From assembly GCF_000466745.1 (NCBI RefSeq), contig NZ_ANNI01000008.1:61731-125730 (forward strand): 64,000 nt of DNA, given 5' to 3'. Numbering within the stretch: position 1 is the first letter of the stretch; each line of letters opens with the position of its first letter. The notes under the pieces are model-generated. The model saw only the letters and a list, made by a program, of their open reading frames with translations, did no database searches and was not told where the DNA came from. Shown here one piece after another: positions 7,959 to 17,708 of this stretch. A program made the translations under genes and the position numbers. This DNA is from Campylobacter concisus ATCC 51562 (GTDB taxonomy: Bacteria; Campylobacterota; Campylobacteria; Campylobacterales; Campylobacteraceae).

Positions 7959-9815
7959 TTAGCCCTCGATGTAGTTTTTGAGTTTTCTACCAACTTTTGG
8001 GTGTTTTAGTTTTTTGATAGCTGAGCTTTCTATTTGGCGGACACGCTCACGAGTGACATTTAGTGCCTTACCGATCTCTTCAAGTGTACGGTCGCTCTCA
8101 TCTTCAAGCAGACCAAATCTCATCGAAATAACCGCTTTTTCCCGCTCATTTAGCTGTGAAAGCACATCATCTATCTGCTCTCTGAGGTCACTTTTTAAAA
8201 TTTGCTCAATTGGAGAAAGTGAGCTTTTATCCTCTACAAAATCTCCAAATTTTCCGTCCTCTTCGTTTGCGATAGGAGCTTCAAGACTGATCGGCTCTTT
8301 TGTGATCTTGATGACTTGTTTTACCTTATCAACACTTAGCCCAACCTCTTTTGCGATAACGCTTACATCAGGCTCTTTTCCCTCTTCTTGGAGGTATTTG
8401 CGGTTTATTTTGTTGATACGATTTATCGTCTCTATCATATGGATAGGTATCCTAATCGTCCTTGCCTGATCGGCGATCGCACGCGAAATAGCCTGGCGGA
8501 TCCACCATGTGGCGTAGGTTGAAAATTTATAACCTTTTCTGTATTCAAATTTATCAACCGCCTTCATAAGGCCGATGTTGCCCTCTTGGATGAGATCTAA
8601 AAATGGCAAGCCCCTGTTTGTATAGCGTTTAGCGATACTTACAACTAGACGGAGGTTTGACTTAGCCATTCTAGCTTTTGCCTCGTCAGAAATTTTCTTT
8701 CCGCGTTTGATCTGCTCTAAAATTTCTTTTAGCCTTGTTGGCTCAAGATCAAAGCCTTGCTTGCTTGCCTCTTTTGTAGTAAATAGCTTTTTGATCTCGA
8801 CATAAGTTGAGACCATCGTAGCTTCTGGCACGCGAGCTGCGATCTCTTCTTTGCTTAGCTTGATGATATCCTTTAGTATGCTTTTGTGATTTTTTTTAAG
8901 CTCGTCGCTAAACATTGGTAAGCGATACTCCAAGCGTTTTAGCTCTCTGTCAAATTCATCGTCGCTTTTTAGCGCTGTCTCCATTGATTTTACGATCTCG
9001 CTAATTAACTTGCTTGTTGGGCCAAGATCCATTAGCTTCTCTTTTAAAATTTTCTTTTTAAATGCAAGAGTCATCTTTGAAGCCGTGTCATCGCTTTCTA
9101 CTTTATCTTGTTTATTTGCAGTCTTTAGCCACTCTTTTTTTGCCTTTTCAAGGGCCTTGAAACTCTCTATAACTTTTTCAGCACGTTTATCGTTTTTGGC
9201 TGATTTTTTAGGAGCTTCATTTTCTTCGTTCTCTTCATCTTCTTCATCTATATCGTCTTCGCTATCTTCATTCTCTTCGTTTTCACTCTCGTCTTCAAAG
9301 CTCTTAAAAAGCTCTTTTACACGGCGCTCTCTATTGATGAGTGGCTCTTTATAGTCAAGTATGAAGTCAATCAAAAATGGCACCGAACAAAATGCATCGA
9401 TAATGATATCTTCGCCAAGCTCGATTCTTTTGCTGATCTCTACCTCTTCATCTTTTGTAAGAAGCGCGATCTGACCCATTTCTCTTAGATACATCCTTAC
9501 AGGACTATCTGATCTTGACCACTCTAAAAGGTCACTTTCGCCTGAAAGATCGAGATCCTCGTCGATATCTTGATCACTTTTTTGAGCATTTTCTTGGCGT
9601 TTTTTAGCATCGGCTAAATTTCTAAGCTTTGCGGCCTCAGCAGATGTGATGAGCTGGACTTTGTTTGTTTTTGCTAGTTGTTCTATCTTTTTTACTATCG
9701 TAGCAGTCGGAGCTTTGTCTAATAATTTTACTAATTTTTCGTATGTCAAAAAGCCTTTTGCATTTTCAGCGAAAAGCTCTTCTATCTGAGAAAAAGAGTC
9801 TTTTGCGGCGCTCAT
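7959..9815 (-). CDS. rpoD: RNA polymerase primary sigma factor (sigma-70)
   Basis: The 618-residue housekeeping sigma factor. Region 1.1 lies near the N-terminus. A strongly acidic insertion (runs of E, D and N around residues 170-205) interrupts the non-conserved region. Region 2 contains [20 protein letters not shown] and the promoter-melting part [15 protein letters not shown]; region 4.2 is [20 protein letters not shown]. The ATG is preceded by GAAAGGAAATTT. It separates the heme-uptake operon from the TonB receptor gene. A TATAAT element upstream matches its own product's recognition sequence. Confidence 0.97.
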   Translation of the reverse strand: MSAAKDSFSQIEELFAENAKGFLTYEKLVKLLDKAPTATIVKKIEQLAKTNKVQLITSAEAAKLRNLADAKKRQENAQKSDQDIDEDLDLSGESDLLEWSRSDSPVRMYLREMGQIALLTKDEEVEISKRIELGEDIIIDAFCSVPFLIDFILDYKEPLINRERRVKELFKSFEDESENEENEDSEDDIDEEDEENEENEAPKKSAKNDKRAEKVIESFKALEKAKKEWLKTANKQDKVESDDTASKMTLAFKKKILKEKLMDLGPTSKLISEIVKSMETALKSDDEFDRELKRLEYRLPMFSDELKKNHKSILKDIIKLSKEEIAARVPEATMVSTYVEIKKLFTTKEASKQGFDLEPTRLKEILEQIKRGKKISDEAKARMAKSNLRLVVSIAKRYTNRGLPFLDLIQEGNIGLMKAVDKFEYRKGYKFSTYATWWIRQAISRAIADQARTIRIPIHMIETINRINKINRKYLQEEGKEPDVSVIAKEVGLSVDKVKQVIKITKEPISLEAPIANEEDGKFGDFVEDKSSLSPIEQILKSDLREQIDDVLSQLNEREKAVISMRFGLLEDESDRTLEEIGKALNVTRERVRQIESSAIKKLKHPKVGRKLKNYIEG

Positions 9816-9870
9816 AAATTTCCTTTCGAATCGTCTAATTGTGATTTAAGTGTTGTTTAAAAGAAAGTGG

Positions 9871-9876
9871 ATTATA
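9871..9876 (-). promoter_or_regulatory. -10 element of rpoD
   Basis: ATTATA on the plus strand reads TATAAT on the minus strand, in the context GGGTATAATCC, about 56 bases before the rpoD ATG. Confidence 0.6.
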
Positions 9877-9926
9877 CCCAAATTTTTAAAAAAGTGCATC
9901 AAAACAGTGAAATTTTATCTATACAA

Positions 9927-9958
9927 AGCTACCGCAAAAGTCTAAAATTGCGGTAGCT
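9927..9958 (-). terminator. Hairpin terminator after the TonB receptor gene
   Basis: A perfect 11-bp stem (9927-9937 with 9948-9958) and 10-base loop starts 10 bases past the receptor stop codon. On the minus strand it is followed by TTGTATAG, a weak T-tail. Confidence 0.6.
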
Positions 9959-9967
9959 ATAAAATTA

Positions 9968-12934
9968 TTAAAACGTCATTTCAAATGTTAGCTTGAAATT
10001 TCTACCAGGTGAGTAAAATCTAGCAAGGCCCCTGCCAGTTTCTTTATTTACCATATTATTTGTGCCAAAAGTCCTTATACTTCTTGCACTATCCCAGCTT
10101 GTATATTTTTTATCTGTGATGTTATACACACCTGCCGTAAATGTGAAATTTTTCATCGGTCTGTAAAATGCTACAAAATCAAATAGACTGTATGTATTAC
10201 TGACATATCTAACATACGTATTTTTTGCATCTGGATCGTCTTTGGCATAGATATTGTAAGTATCTTCTGGACGTTTTGCTTTTACGTGTGTCATATATAG
10301 ATTTGCTCCAAATTTATTATTTCTTGTGTGATATCCGACGTTATAAACAAATTTTGCTGGCTGAATGGCATTCATTGGAGCGTCTAGCTTGCCGCTCTCA
10401 TCTACCGACATTCTACCTTTTTGATATAGGTATTTATAGCCGACATTAAAGCCACTTAGCCCACTATAAGCTTGCTCTAGGTCTAGATTCGCACTTAGCT
10501 CAACACCTCTTACGCGAGCCCTTGCTCTATTTACATTTTGGTACATTTCTACTGGCATTCTACTACCGGCATTTCCGTATGTTAACGTGCCACGACCGAT
10601 GTACTTTAGATCGATGAAATTTTTATAATCAGTTTGAAAGAGATTTATTGTAAAAAAGCTAGGTGAGTTATGAAGAGTTAGGGCAAATTCTTTTGTCATT
10701 GCGATCTCGGGCTGAAGGGCTAAATTTGGAAATATCGTAAAATCAGGATGTTGAAATGTAAAATAAATTTCATCAGATGTTGGGGCTCTAAAGCCATTTG
10801 CGTATTTTGCCTGAAGTCTTACGTGATCAAATGGATCAAAATTTGTCGCAAGTGAATATGAATGATGTGTAAAATCCCTCTTTTGACTTGCTAGGTATAG
10901 TGCATTTTCTTCGGCATTTTTGGTTTTTATCCTTTTTGCTTCTTCTTTATTAGTGCCAGGCGGTATGGTAAAAGGTATAAAAACACCAGCAAAAAGATCA
11001 GTTGGTAGCTTTGGTGTTTTGCCTGGTATATAGCTTGGATTGTGTGTTATTTTGTCAAATCTATAGTTTAAATCAACGCTTAAAATTTCAGTCAAAGATA
11101 TATCATCACCTAGATAAAATGCCTTTGTCTTCGTCTCAACTGGTATTAAGAAGCTAAACGTATCATCTTCATGGCTACAAAGTGTTGTAAATTCGTTTCC
11201 TTTATATGGCATACACTTATTTGGTTTCCAGTCGCCAAGTATAGCGGCTCCCTTGCTTGCATCAGCCTTGCCAAAAAAGTATTTTGCCCACCATGCTTTG
11301 TTGTATGCTTCGTATCCTTGTCTATTTGTCATACTTTTATCTGTTTGGTTATAAAGCCCACCGTATTTTAAGGCGTGATCCATTTTAAATAGACTAAATT
11401 CCTTTGTCGCATCTAAATTTAGCTGTTTTGTATCGGTATTTAGATCCCTATCTTTCCAGTTATTTTCAATGTATCCTGGAGCTCTTGGCAAAAATAGTTC
11501 CTCCCCTCCTGGGGTTTTTGGGGTAATCTCTGCATATTTTCCATTTCCATCTGGCATATCTTTTGGAGTTAGATTATAAGTTTTGTATGTATAGGTATTT
11601 TTATCAAAAAGAGTTAGTGGTTTTGAGCAGTCGTATTGGTTACAATCAACATAAATATTAGATGCTCCAGATAAAAGAGATGGTTTGTTTGATATACCTT
11701 CATAAAAAGTATCTTTTACCTCGTCTCCATGACTATCAACTACTATATTTTCATCATAAAAAAAATTAGCTCCAGGATAGAATTCTTTTTGTATTGTTTT
11801 AGTGCTTAGCTCACCACCATATTTATCCACCAGTTTACCTTCGTTATTTAACTTTAATCCTGATGGATTTAGCAGGCCCTGACAGTCGTTTTTATCGCAG
11901 TACTCATCAGTCCTTGCTTTTAGCTGGATCTTTTGTTTTGAGTAGGTTAGCTTCATGCTATCCCAAAGTGGATTTTCATCGTAGTTTTCGTATGTGTAAA
12001 AGATATTTTCGCGCTTATTTTTGTCATTTACGTGCCTTGTGTCGGTGCTATAGACTATGTCATTTGTATTACCACTTTGAAAAAGAGCAAATTTATACGA
12101 CCAGTCAGTTCCCATTGTCTCTTTTGTGCTTCTGTCAATACCTACGCTAAAGCGATTAGTCTCATTAAAATTTACGCCAAATTTAAACAGTCTACTATCT
12201 GTTTTTATGGAGTAAGGATCTGGCTTTTCTCTCTCTTTGCCTAGTACGCTATCATCGTATGTTTTGTATCCCCAGTTTTTCATCTCATGACCATCTCTTT
12301 TTGTAGTGATAAAGAGTATGTCAAACCACTTCGCACGTGCAGCCATGGTGTGAGAAAAAAGACTTTCGTCATTTGCTGAGGATTTTTGTGCTTTAAAGCC
12401 GTAAAACCAGTCTTTTTCTGTAAGATAATCTCTAGCGTCCTTTGTTTCAAACATCACGGAGCCACCAAGTGCGCCTGAGCCAGTTTTTATGCTATCTGCA
12501 CCTTTTGTAATATTTACTTGTTGGATATTTTCTATCTCGACACCATTTCTTGTGTTGTTAAAATTTCCATATCCTTCAAAGAGATCCTTAAAGCCCTGTG
12601 ATGAAAGTGTTTCAGCTTGATTAAGTCCATCGATACTGATAGCTACGCGGTTTTCATCAACGCCTCTTATAGCATATCCGCTAGAGCCAAAGCGACCAGT
12701 CTCAACTACGCTGACACCAGTATCATAGCGCACCATATCTCTAGTATCGCTTACTTGTTGTTTCGTAAGATCACTTGCCGTCTTTTTTACTTCACTAATC
12801 TTTTTATTCTTTACGTTTTCTTCTTCTGCAGTTACCTCTACTCCGCCAAGTTCAACTTCTTTTATATTCTCACTTTCTTGGGCCAACAAATTTAAGCCAG
12901 CACAAAGCAAAACAACTAGTGAAGTCTTTTTCAT
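9968..12934 (-). CDS. TonB-dependent hemoglobin/transferrin-type receptor
   Basis: A 988-residue outer-membrane receptor with a signal peptide (MKKTSLVVLLCAGLNLLAQ), a plug domain (about 50-170: VSVVETGRFGSSGYAIRG; GSGALGGSVMFETKDA) and a large beta-barrel ending in aromatic FEMTF. The barrel motif GFRAPTSDEIYFTFQHPDF followed by FPNLALQPE is the FRAP/NPNL-type signature of the hemoglobin, transferrin and lactoferrin receptor group (HpuB, HmbR, TbpA). Paired cysteines in the extracellular part (YCDKNDC; CNQYDC; CMPYKG with CSHEDD) suggest disulfide-braced loops. A Fur-box-like site precedes it. It probably supplies heme to the chuBCD-like importer; the exact ligand cannot be read from sequence. 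Confidence 0.85.
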   Translation of the reverse strand: MKKTSLVVLLCAGLNLLAQESENIKEVELGGVEVTAEEENVKNKKISEVKKTASDLTKQQVSDTRDMVRYDTGVSVVETGRFGSSGYAIRGVDENRVAISIDGLNQAETLSSQGFKDLFEGYGNFNNTRNGVEIENIQQVNITKGADSIKTGSGALGGSVMFETKDARDYLTEKDWFYGFKAQKSSANDESLFSHTMAARAKWFDILFITTKRDGHEMKNWGYKTYDDSVLGKEREKPDPYSIKTDSRLFKFGVNFNETNRFSVGIDRSTKETMGTDWSYKFALFQSGNTNDIVYSTDTRHVNDKNKRENIFYTYENYDENPLWDSMKLTYSKQKIQLKARTDEYCDKNDCQGLLNPSGLKLNNEGKLVDKYGGELSTKTIQKEFYPGANFFYDENIVVDSHGDEVKDTFYEGISNKPSLLSGASNIYVDCNQYDCSKPLTLFDKNTYTYKTYNLTPKDMPDGNGKYAEITPKTPGGEELFLPRAPGYIENNWKDRDLNTDTKQLNLDATKEFSLFKMDHALKYGGLYNQTDKSMTNRQGYEAYNKAWWAKYFFGKADASKGAAILGDWKPNKCMPYKGNEFTTLCSHEDDTFSFLIPVETKTKAFYLGDDISLTEILSVDLNYRFDKITHNPSYIPGKTPKLPTDLFAGVFIPFTIPPGTNKEEAKRIKTKNAEENALYLASQKRDFTHHSYSLATNFDPFDHVRLQAKYANGFRAPTSDEIYFTFQHPDFTIFPNLALQPEIAMTKEFALTLHNSPSFFTINLFQTDYKNFIDLKYIGRGTLTYGNAGSRMPVEMYQNVNRARARVRGVELSANLDLEQAYSGLSGFNVGYKYLYQKGRMSVDESGKLDAPMNAIQPAKFVYNVGYHTRNNKFGANLYMTHVKAKRPEDTYNIYAKDDPDAKNTYVRYVSNTYSLFDFVAFYRPMKNFTFTAGVYNITDKKYTSWDSARSIRTFGTNNMVNKETGRGLARFYSPGRNFKLTFEMTF

Positions 12935-12965
12935 AATAATATGTATCCTTTTTTGTATTTTTATT

Positions 12966-12984
12966 GTTTTTAATAGTCATTATC
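12966..12984. promoter_or_regulatory. Fur-box-like site before the TonB receptor gene
   Basis: The 19-mer matches the Fur box GATAATGATAATCATTATC at 14 of 19 positions, ending in a perfect CATTATC. It lies 32-50 bases upstream of the receptor ATG, in the likely promoter. Iron control is inferred. Confidence 0.6.
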
Positions 12985-13068
12985 TATATTGAAGTCGCGA
13001 ATCTTAACATTAAATAAATAAATTATTCATTAAACTTTATGAAATATTTAATAGTTAAAAAATTAAAA

Positions 13069-13090
13069 TTTTGGAACAGCTATTGCTTTA
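13069..13090 (+). promoter_or_regulatory. Sigma-54 promoter of flgF-flgG
   Basis: TTGGAACAGCTATTGCTTT has GG at 13073-13074 and GC at 13085-13086, exactly 10 bases apart, matching the RpoN -24/-12 consensus and the Campylobacter form GGAA-N6-TTGC. The expected transcription start is near 13098. Rod genes are known RpoN targets in Campylobacter. Confidence 0.85.
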
Positions 13091-13124
13091 AAAATCGTGA
13101 CAATAATTAATTTTAGGAAAATGC

Positions 13125-13934
13125 ATGCAAAATGGTTATTATCAAGCCACTGCTGGCATGGTAGCGCAGTTTAACAGACTAAATGTAATCTCAAACAACC
13201 TTGCAAATGTAAATACGATCGGCTATAAGCGAAATGATGTAGTTATCGGTGACTTTGCGAGAATTTTTAAAGAAACACAAGATGAGCTTCCGCTTAAAAA
13301 TCACACAAAAGATGGAGCTAAATTTTTAAATAGAACGCTTGATCGCGTACCACAAGTGAGCGAAGAATACACCGACTTTAGTGCCGGTGGCTTTAAATAC
13401 AGCTCAAACACGCTTGACTTTGCGATAAAAAGAGATGACGCGTTTTTCTTAGTTGATACCCCAAATGGTGTAAAGCTTAGCAAAAACGGCTCTTTTAGCC
13501 TTGACGGCGACGGCTACATCGTCACAAAAGAGGGCTATAAGGTGCTGCCAAGTGGTTACGAGGCGCAAAACCCTGGACAAAGAGGCATCCAAGTGCCACA
13601 AGGCGAGGTGCTAACTGCTGATAAAAATGGAAATTTATACTCAAATAACAATCAATTTTCTAAATTTTTTATCGCTCAGCCAAGGGAGATAAGAGATCTC
13701 AAAAAGGTTGGAGATAACCTTTTTGAGAGTAGAAATTTTGATGACATCACAGAGCTTGAAGAAGCTGATAGTGTGATGCAAGGATATGCTCAGATGTCAA
13801 ACGTAAACCCAGTTTTAGAAATGGTTGGTCTAATAGAAACCCAGCGCTTAGTTGATATGTATCAAAAGGTTATGACAAGCCACATGAACGATCTTAACCA
13901 AGATGCTGTTCAAAAACTAGCTCTAAAAGCTTAA
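13125..13934 (+). CDS. flgF: Flagellar basal-body rod protein FlgF
   Basis: Proximal rod component, 269 residues, exported by the flagellar apparatus. The N-terminal rod motif NVISNNLANVNTIGYKR and the C-terminal heptad region (MVGLIETQRLVDMYQKVM) are typical. Compared with FlgG next to it, the central domain is divergent, which fits FlgF (called flgG2 in some annotations). ATG 13125 is favoured over ATG 13121 because AGGA at 13115-13118 is well spaced and MQNGYY is the usual start. It lies 15 bases before flgG, behind a sigma-54 promoter. Confidence 0.92.
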   Translation: MQNGYYQATAGMVAQFNRLNVISNNLANVNTIGYKRNDVVIGDFARIFKETQDELPLKNHTKDGAKFLNRTLDRVPQVSEEYTDFSAGGFKYSSNTLDFAIKRDDAFFLVDTPNGVKLSKNGSFSLDGDGYIVTKEGYKVLPSGYEAQNPGQRGIQVPQGEVLTADKNGNLYSNNNQFSKFFIAQPREIRDLKKVGDNLFESRNFDDITELEEADSVMQGYAQMSNVNPVLEMVGLIETQRLVDMYQKVMTSHMNDLNQDAVQKLALKA

Positions 13935-13949
13935 TAAAAGGATAAAACT

Positions 13950-14738
13950 ATGATGAGATCACTTTACACTGCGGCCACTGGCATGATAGCTCAGCAGACG
14001 CAGATAGACGTAACCTCACACAACATCGCAAACGTAAATACTTATGGATATAAGAAAAATAGGGCTGAATTTGCTGATCTTATGTATCAAGTTATGGAGT
14101 ACGCAGGTACGGCTACAAGCCAGACTACCACAAGCCCAACAGGCATTGAAGTGGGTCTTGGCGTGCGTCCAACGGCGATAAATAAAATTTTCTCTCAGGG
14201 CTATTTCAAAGAGACCAGCAACAACCTAGATATGGTAATAGCGGGCAATGGATTTTTTCAGATTCAGCTGCCTGATGGCACAACAGCCTATACTAGAAAT
14301 GGCGCATTTAAGCTTGATGCAAACGGCACTATTGTAAATAGCGATGGCTATCAACTCATCCCTCAGATCACAGTCCCTGCAAATGCGACGCAAATTTCTA
14401 TCGGCACAGATGGCACCGTATCAGTGCTCCAAGCAGGTGAGAGAGAGATGGCTCAGATAGGTCAGATCGAGCTAGCAAATTTCATAAACCCAGCCGGCCT
14501 TCACTCAATGGGCGACAACAACTACCTAGAAACAAGCGCTAGCGGTAATGTTGTGGTAGGCGTTGCGGGACTTGACGGACTTGGTACGATCAGACAAGGA
14601 TTTGTCGAGATGAGTAACGTCCAGTTGGTTGAAGAGATGACTGATCTTATCACTGGTCAGCGCGCATACGAGGCAAACTCAAAGGCGATAACTACGAGTG
14701 ATTCGATGCTTGAAATAGTAAATGGACTTAAAAGGTAG
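13950..14738 (+). CDS. flgG: Flagellar distal rod protein FlgG
   Basis: Distal rod subunit, 262 residues, the usual FlgG length. The N-terminal motif VTSHNIANVNTYGYKKNRAE, the central AGNGFFQIQLPDGTTAYTRNG and the C-terminal LVEEMTDLITGQRAYEANSK are near-canonical. Either ATG 13950 or ATG 13953 could be the start; both are found in relatives. It shares the sigma-54-driven transcript with flgF. A very short membrane ORF follows after 5 bases. Confidence 0.95.
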   Translation: MMRSLYTAATGMIAQQTQIDVTSHNIANVNTYGYKKNRAEFADLMYQVMEYAGTATSQTTTSPTGIEVGLGVRPTAINKIFSQGYFKETSNNLDMVIAGNGFFQIQLPDGTTAYTRNGAFKLDANGTIVNSDGYQLIPQITVPANATQISIGTDGTVSVLQAGEREMAQIGQIELANFINPAGLHSMGDNNYLETSASGNVVVGVAGLDGLGTIRQGFVEMSNVQLVEEMTDLITGQRAYEANSKAITTSDSMLEIVNGLKR

Positions 14739-14743
14739 GTAGT

Positions 14744-14848
14744 ATGAACGCGACTCTAGCTATCGTTGGGCTTATACTACTTTCTTTCATGCTTGAGGTA
14801 TTTTGCTTTTTAAACAAAACGCCAAAAGGCAAGGACTCGATAAAATAG
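14744..14848 (+). CDS. Small predicted membrane protein, 34 residues
   Basis: An open frame starting 5 bases after the flgG stop, with AAAGG at 14731-14735 spaced 8 bases from its ATG. It encodes MNATLAIVGLILLSFMLEVF plus a short basic tail, one hydrophobic helix. It would be co-transcribed with flgF-flgG. I do not recognise a family; conservation downstream of flgG in relatives would decide whether it is real. Confidence 0.35.
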   Translation: MNATLAIVGLILLSFMLEVFCFLNKTPKGKDSIK

Positions 14849-14923
14849 ACTCATTAATTTGGGCAAAATTAAAATTTGGCACATCTCGTCTAAAATTTCT
14901 GTTTTTAGGAGCAAGAATGAAAG

Positions 14924-15370
14924 TTACTGAGAAATTTTTAAGCTACTGCATGCTTCTTCCAAATCAAGCTCGCAGGCTTTTTTGTAGTAGTTTTTTGCTC
15001 TATTTTTATCTTTTGGTATACCAGTATCTCCGGTTTCGTAGATAAGTGCAAGGGTGTAGCAAGCAAATGCATTTTTTAGTTCGCAAGCCTTATTATAAAG
15101 CTTAAGCCCTTCTTCTTTTTCTTGTGCTAGGGTGTCTCTTTGTAGATATGTATTTCCTAAAAATAGACAGCTATGTGGATTGCCTAGCTCACAGGCCTTG
15201 TTTGCCATAGCTGCCATTTTATCGCGCTCATTTTTGTCAAGGTAGATATATATAAGATCGGTGCAGCTTTCTACGTTATTTAAAACGCACTCACTTTCAA
15301 GCTTAGTCGTATCAAAATTTTTACCCCAAGAGAAAAGAACACAAAATAAAATTAAAATTATCTTTTTCAT
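14924..15370 (-). CDS. Secreted Sel1-like repeat protein
   Basis: A 148-residue protein with a signal peptide (MKKIILILFCVLFSWG) and three to four Sel1-like repeats of about 36 residues, each with a cysteine pair spaced as in the Helicobacter cysteine-rich proteins (ACELGNPHSC, ACELKNAFAC, ACELDLEEAC). Such proteins are periplasmic or secreted alpha-solenoids braced by disulfides. The function is not known. It is divergent from azlC and convergent with the flgG unit. Confidence 0.8.
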   Translation of the reverse strand: MKKIILILFCVLFSWGKNFDTTKLESECVLNNVESCTDLIYIYLDKNERDKMAAMANKACELGNPHSCLFLGNTYLQRDTLAQEKEEGLKLYNKACELKNAFACYTLALIYETGDTGIPKDKNRAKNYYKKACELDLEEACSSLKISQ

Positions 15371-15473
15371 CTTTTAACTCCAAAAATTTCTATCATTTTA
15401 TAAAATTAGCTCCATTTTTACTCTAAATTTTTCAAATTTTGCTAACATTTCGGCTTTTTATGAAGGTAAAAAT

Positions 15474-16136
15474 TTGACATTTAACTACGTTTTTAAACTA
15501 TCCATCCCTATCTTTATGGGCTATTTTCCGCTTGGTGTCGCCTTTGGGATACTGGCAAAAAGCATGGGAGTTAGCGCATTTATCGCTGTGGCACTTAGCA
15601 CTCTTGCCTACGGCGGCGCGGCACAGTTTATGATGCTCTCGCTTTTTAGCGCTGGCACGAGCTATGTTGAGGTCTTTATCGTGAGCTATCTAGTAAATTT
15701 ACGTCATACTTTTTATGGAATTTCACTTTTAAAAGAGTATAGTGGGATCAAATTTAGGCTTTTAAACATCGCTTTGCTAACAGATGAGACCTTTGCGATA
15801 TTTAAAAATTTAGGGCTAAAAGATGCAAGTGATCGAAGTTTTGTCTTTACCTGGCTAAATTTACTTTCTTGGTCTTACTGGGCGGCCGGGACGCTACTTG
15901 GTGCGATACTTGGTGACTTCATCAAGGCTGATACAAGGGGACTTGAGTTTAGCTTAACAGCGCTTTTTACAGTAGTCGTCATTGAGATGTTTAAAAATGA
16001 TAAAAACTACCGCGTGCTCTTTGCGGCAGTCTTTTTTGGAGTGCTTGGAGTGAGCCTCTTTCCAGCTAAATTTGTGCTTGTTGGCTCGATGGCGCTTTGT
16101 TTTGTATTTTTGCTTTTGTTTAAGGATAAAATTTGA
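15474..16136 (+). CDS. azlC: Branched-chain amino acid exporter large subunit AzlC
   Basis: A 220-residue integral membrane protein of the AzlC family, which with the small AzlD exports branched-chain amino acids or analogues. The signature GYFPLGVAFGILAKSMGVS, followed by AYGGAAQFMMLSLFSAG and LVNLRHTFYGISL, is diagnostic. The start is TTG 15474; an ATG at 15460 is out of frame and closes after five codons. It overlaps azlD by 4 bases (TTGA). Confidence 0.88.
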   Translation: MTFNYVFKLSIPIFMGYFPLGVAFGILAKSMGVSAFIAVALSTLAYGGAAQFMMLSLFSAGTSYVEVFIVSYLVNLRHTFYGISLLKEYSGIKFRLLNIALLTDETFAIFKNLGLKDASDRSFVFTWLNLLSWSYWAAGTLLGAILGDFIKADTRGLEFSLTALFTVVVIEMFKNDKNYRVLFAAVFFGVLGVSLFPAKFVLVGSMALCFVFLLLFKDKI

Positions 16137-16468
16137 TAAGTGTAAGCTCAAGTGAGATGGTGCTTTTTGTGGTGGTGCTTTTAAGCGCCTTGGCTACTTT
16201 TATAACGAGGGCGACACCGTTTTATGCGCTAAGAAACTATAAGCCAAACTCTTATTTAGACGCCATTGAGAAGCATATGGGAATGATGATAATGGTCGTT
16301 TTGGTCTGCTACGGGCTAAAAGACACGAAATTTAGCGAGTTTCCATATGGCTTAAGCGAGATAGTGGCAGTTTTTACGGCTGTTTTGGTGCATTTGAAAT
16401 TTAAAAATGCCCTTCTTAGCATAGTCGTTTCGACTGGAATTTATATGCTTTTGATAAGAATTTTTTAA
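16133..16468 (+). CDS. azlD: Branched-chain amino acid exporter small subunit AzlD
   Basis: A 111-residue protein with four hydrophobic segments and the AzlD-family motif FITRATPFYAL. It probably starts at TTG 16133, overlapping the azlC stop, and forms the transporter with AzlC in the inner membrane. The next gene, asparaginase, has its own promoter. Confidence 0.85.
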   Translation: MISVSSSEMVLFVVVLLSALATFITRATPFYALRNYKPNSYLDAIEKHMGMMIMVVLVCYGLKDTKFSEFPYGLSEIVAVFTAVLVHLKFKNALLSIVVSTGIYMLLIRIF

Positions 16469-16515
16469 ATAAATATAAATTTTGAAAATTAATAAATTTT
16501 TTAAATATATGACGT

Positions 16516-16521
16516 TATAAT
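16516..16521 (+). promoter_or_regulatory. -10 element of the asparaginase gene
   Basis: A perfect TATAAT lies 33 bases before the ATG at 16554, in a region between azlD and the asparaginase gene with no other gene. Confidence 0.6.
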
Positions 16522-16538
16522 GCTCTAGCAAATTTTAA

Positions 16539-17600
<1,062 letters not shown>

Positions 17601-17605
17601 AAAAG

Positions 17606-17626
17606 AGGCGGCTTAGTCCGCCTTTT
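17606..17626 (+). terminator. Intrinsic terminator after asparaginase gene
   Basis: AGGCGG pairs with CCGCCT (6 GC-rich pairs, 6-base loop), preceded by an A-run and followed by TTTT, directly after the stop codon. Confidence 0.85.
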
Positions 17627-17676
17627 AAATTTAAGCTATAAATTTGATCGCTGGATCTGATTTATAGCTTAAATTT
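17627..17676. repeat. Perfect 17-bp inverted repeat
   Basis: 17627-17643 pairs perfectly with 17660-17676 around a 16-base loop that itself contains GATC-N4-GATC. It lies between the asparaginase terminator and the LysE gene and may be a second terminator or a promoter-proximal structure. Confidence 0.7.
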
Positions 17677-17708
17677 TTATATTTGTTAGCTAAATTTCAA
17701 GGCTTTTT

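Noticed and set aside
9010..9354. Ser/Phe-rich open frame on the plus strand opposite rpoD
   Set aside because: It is the antisense shadow of the acidic Glu/Asp stretch of rpoD; low complexity, no ribosome site.
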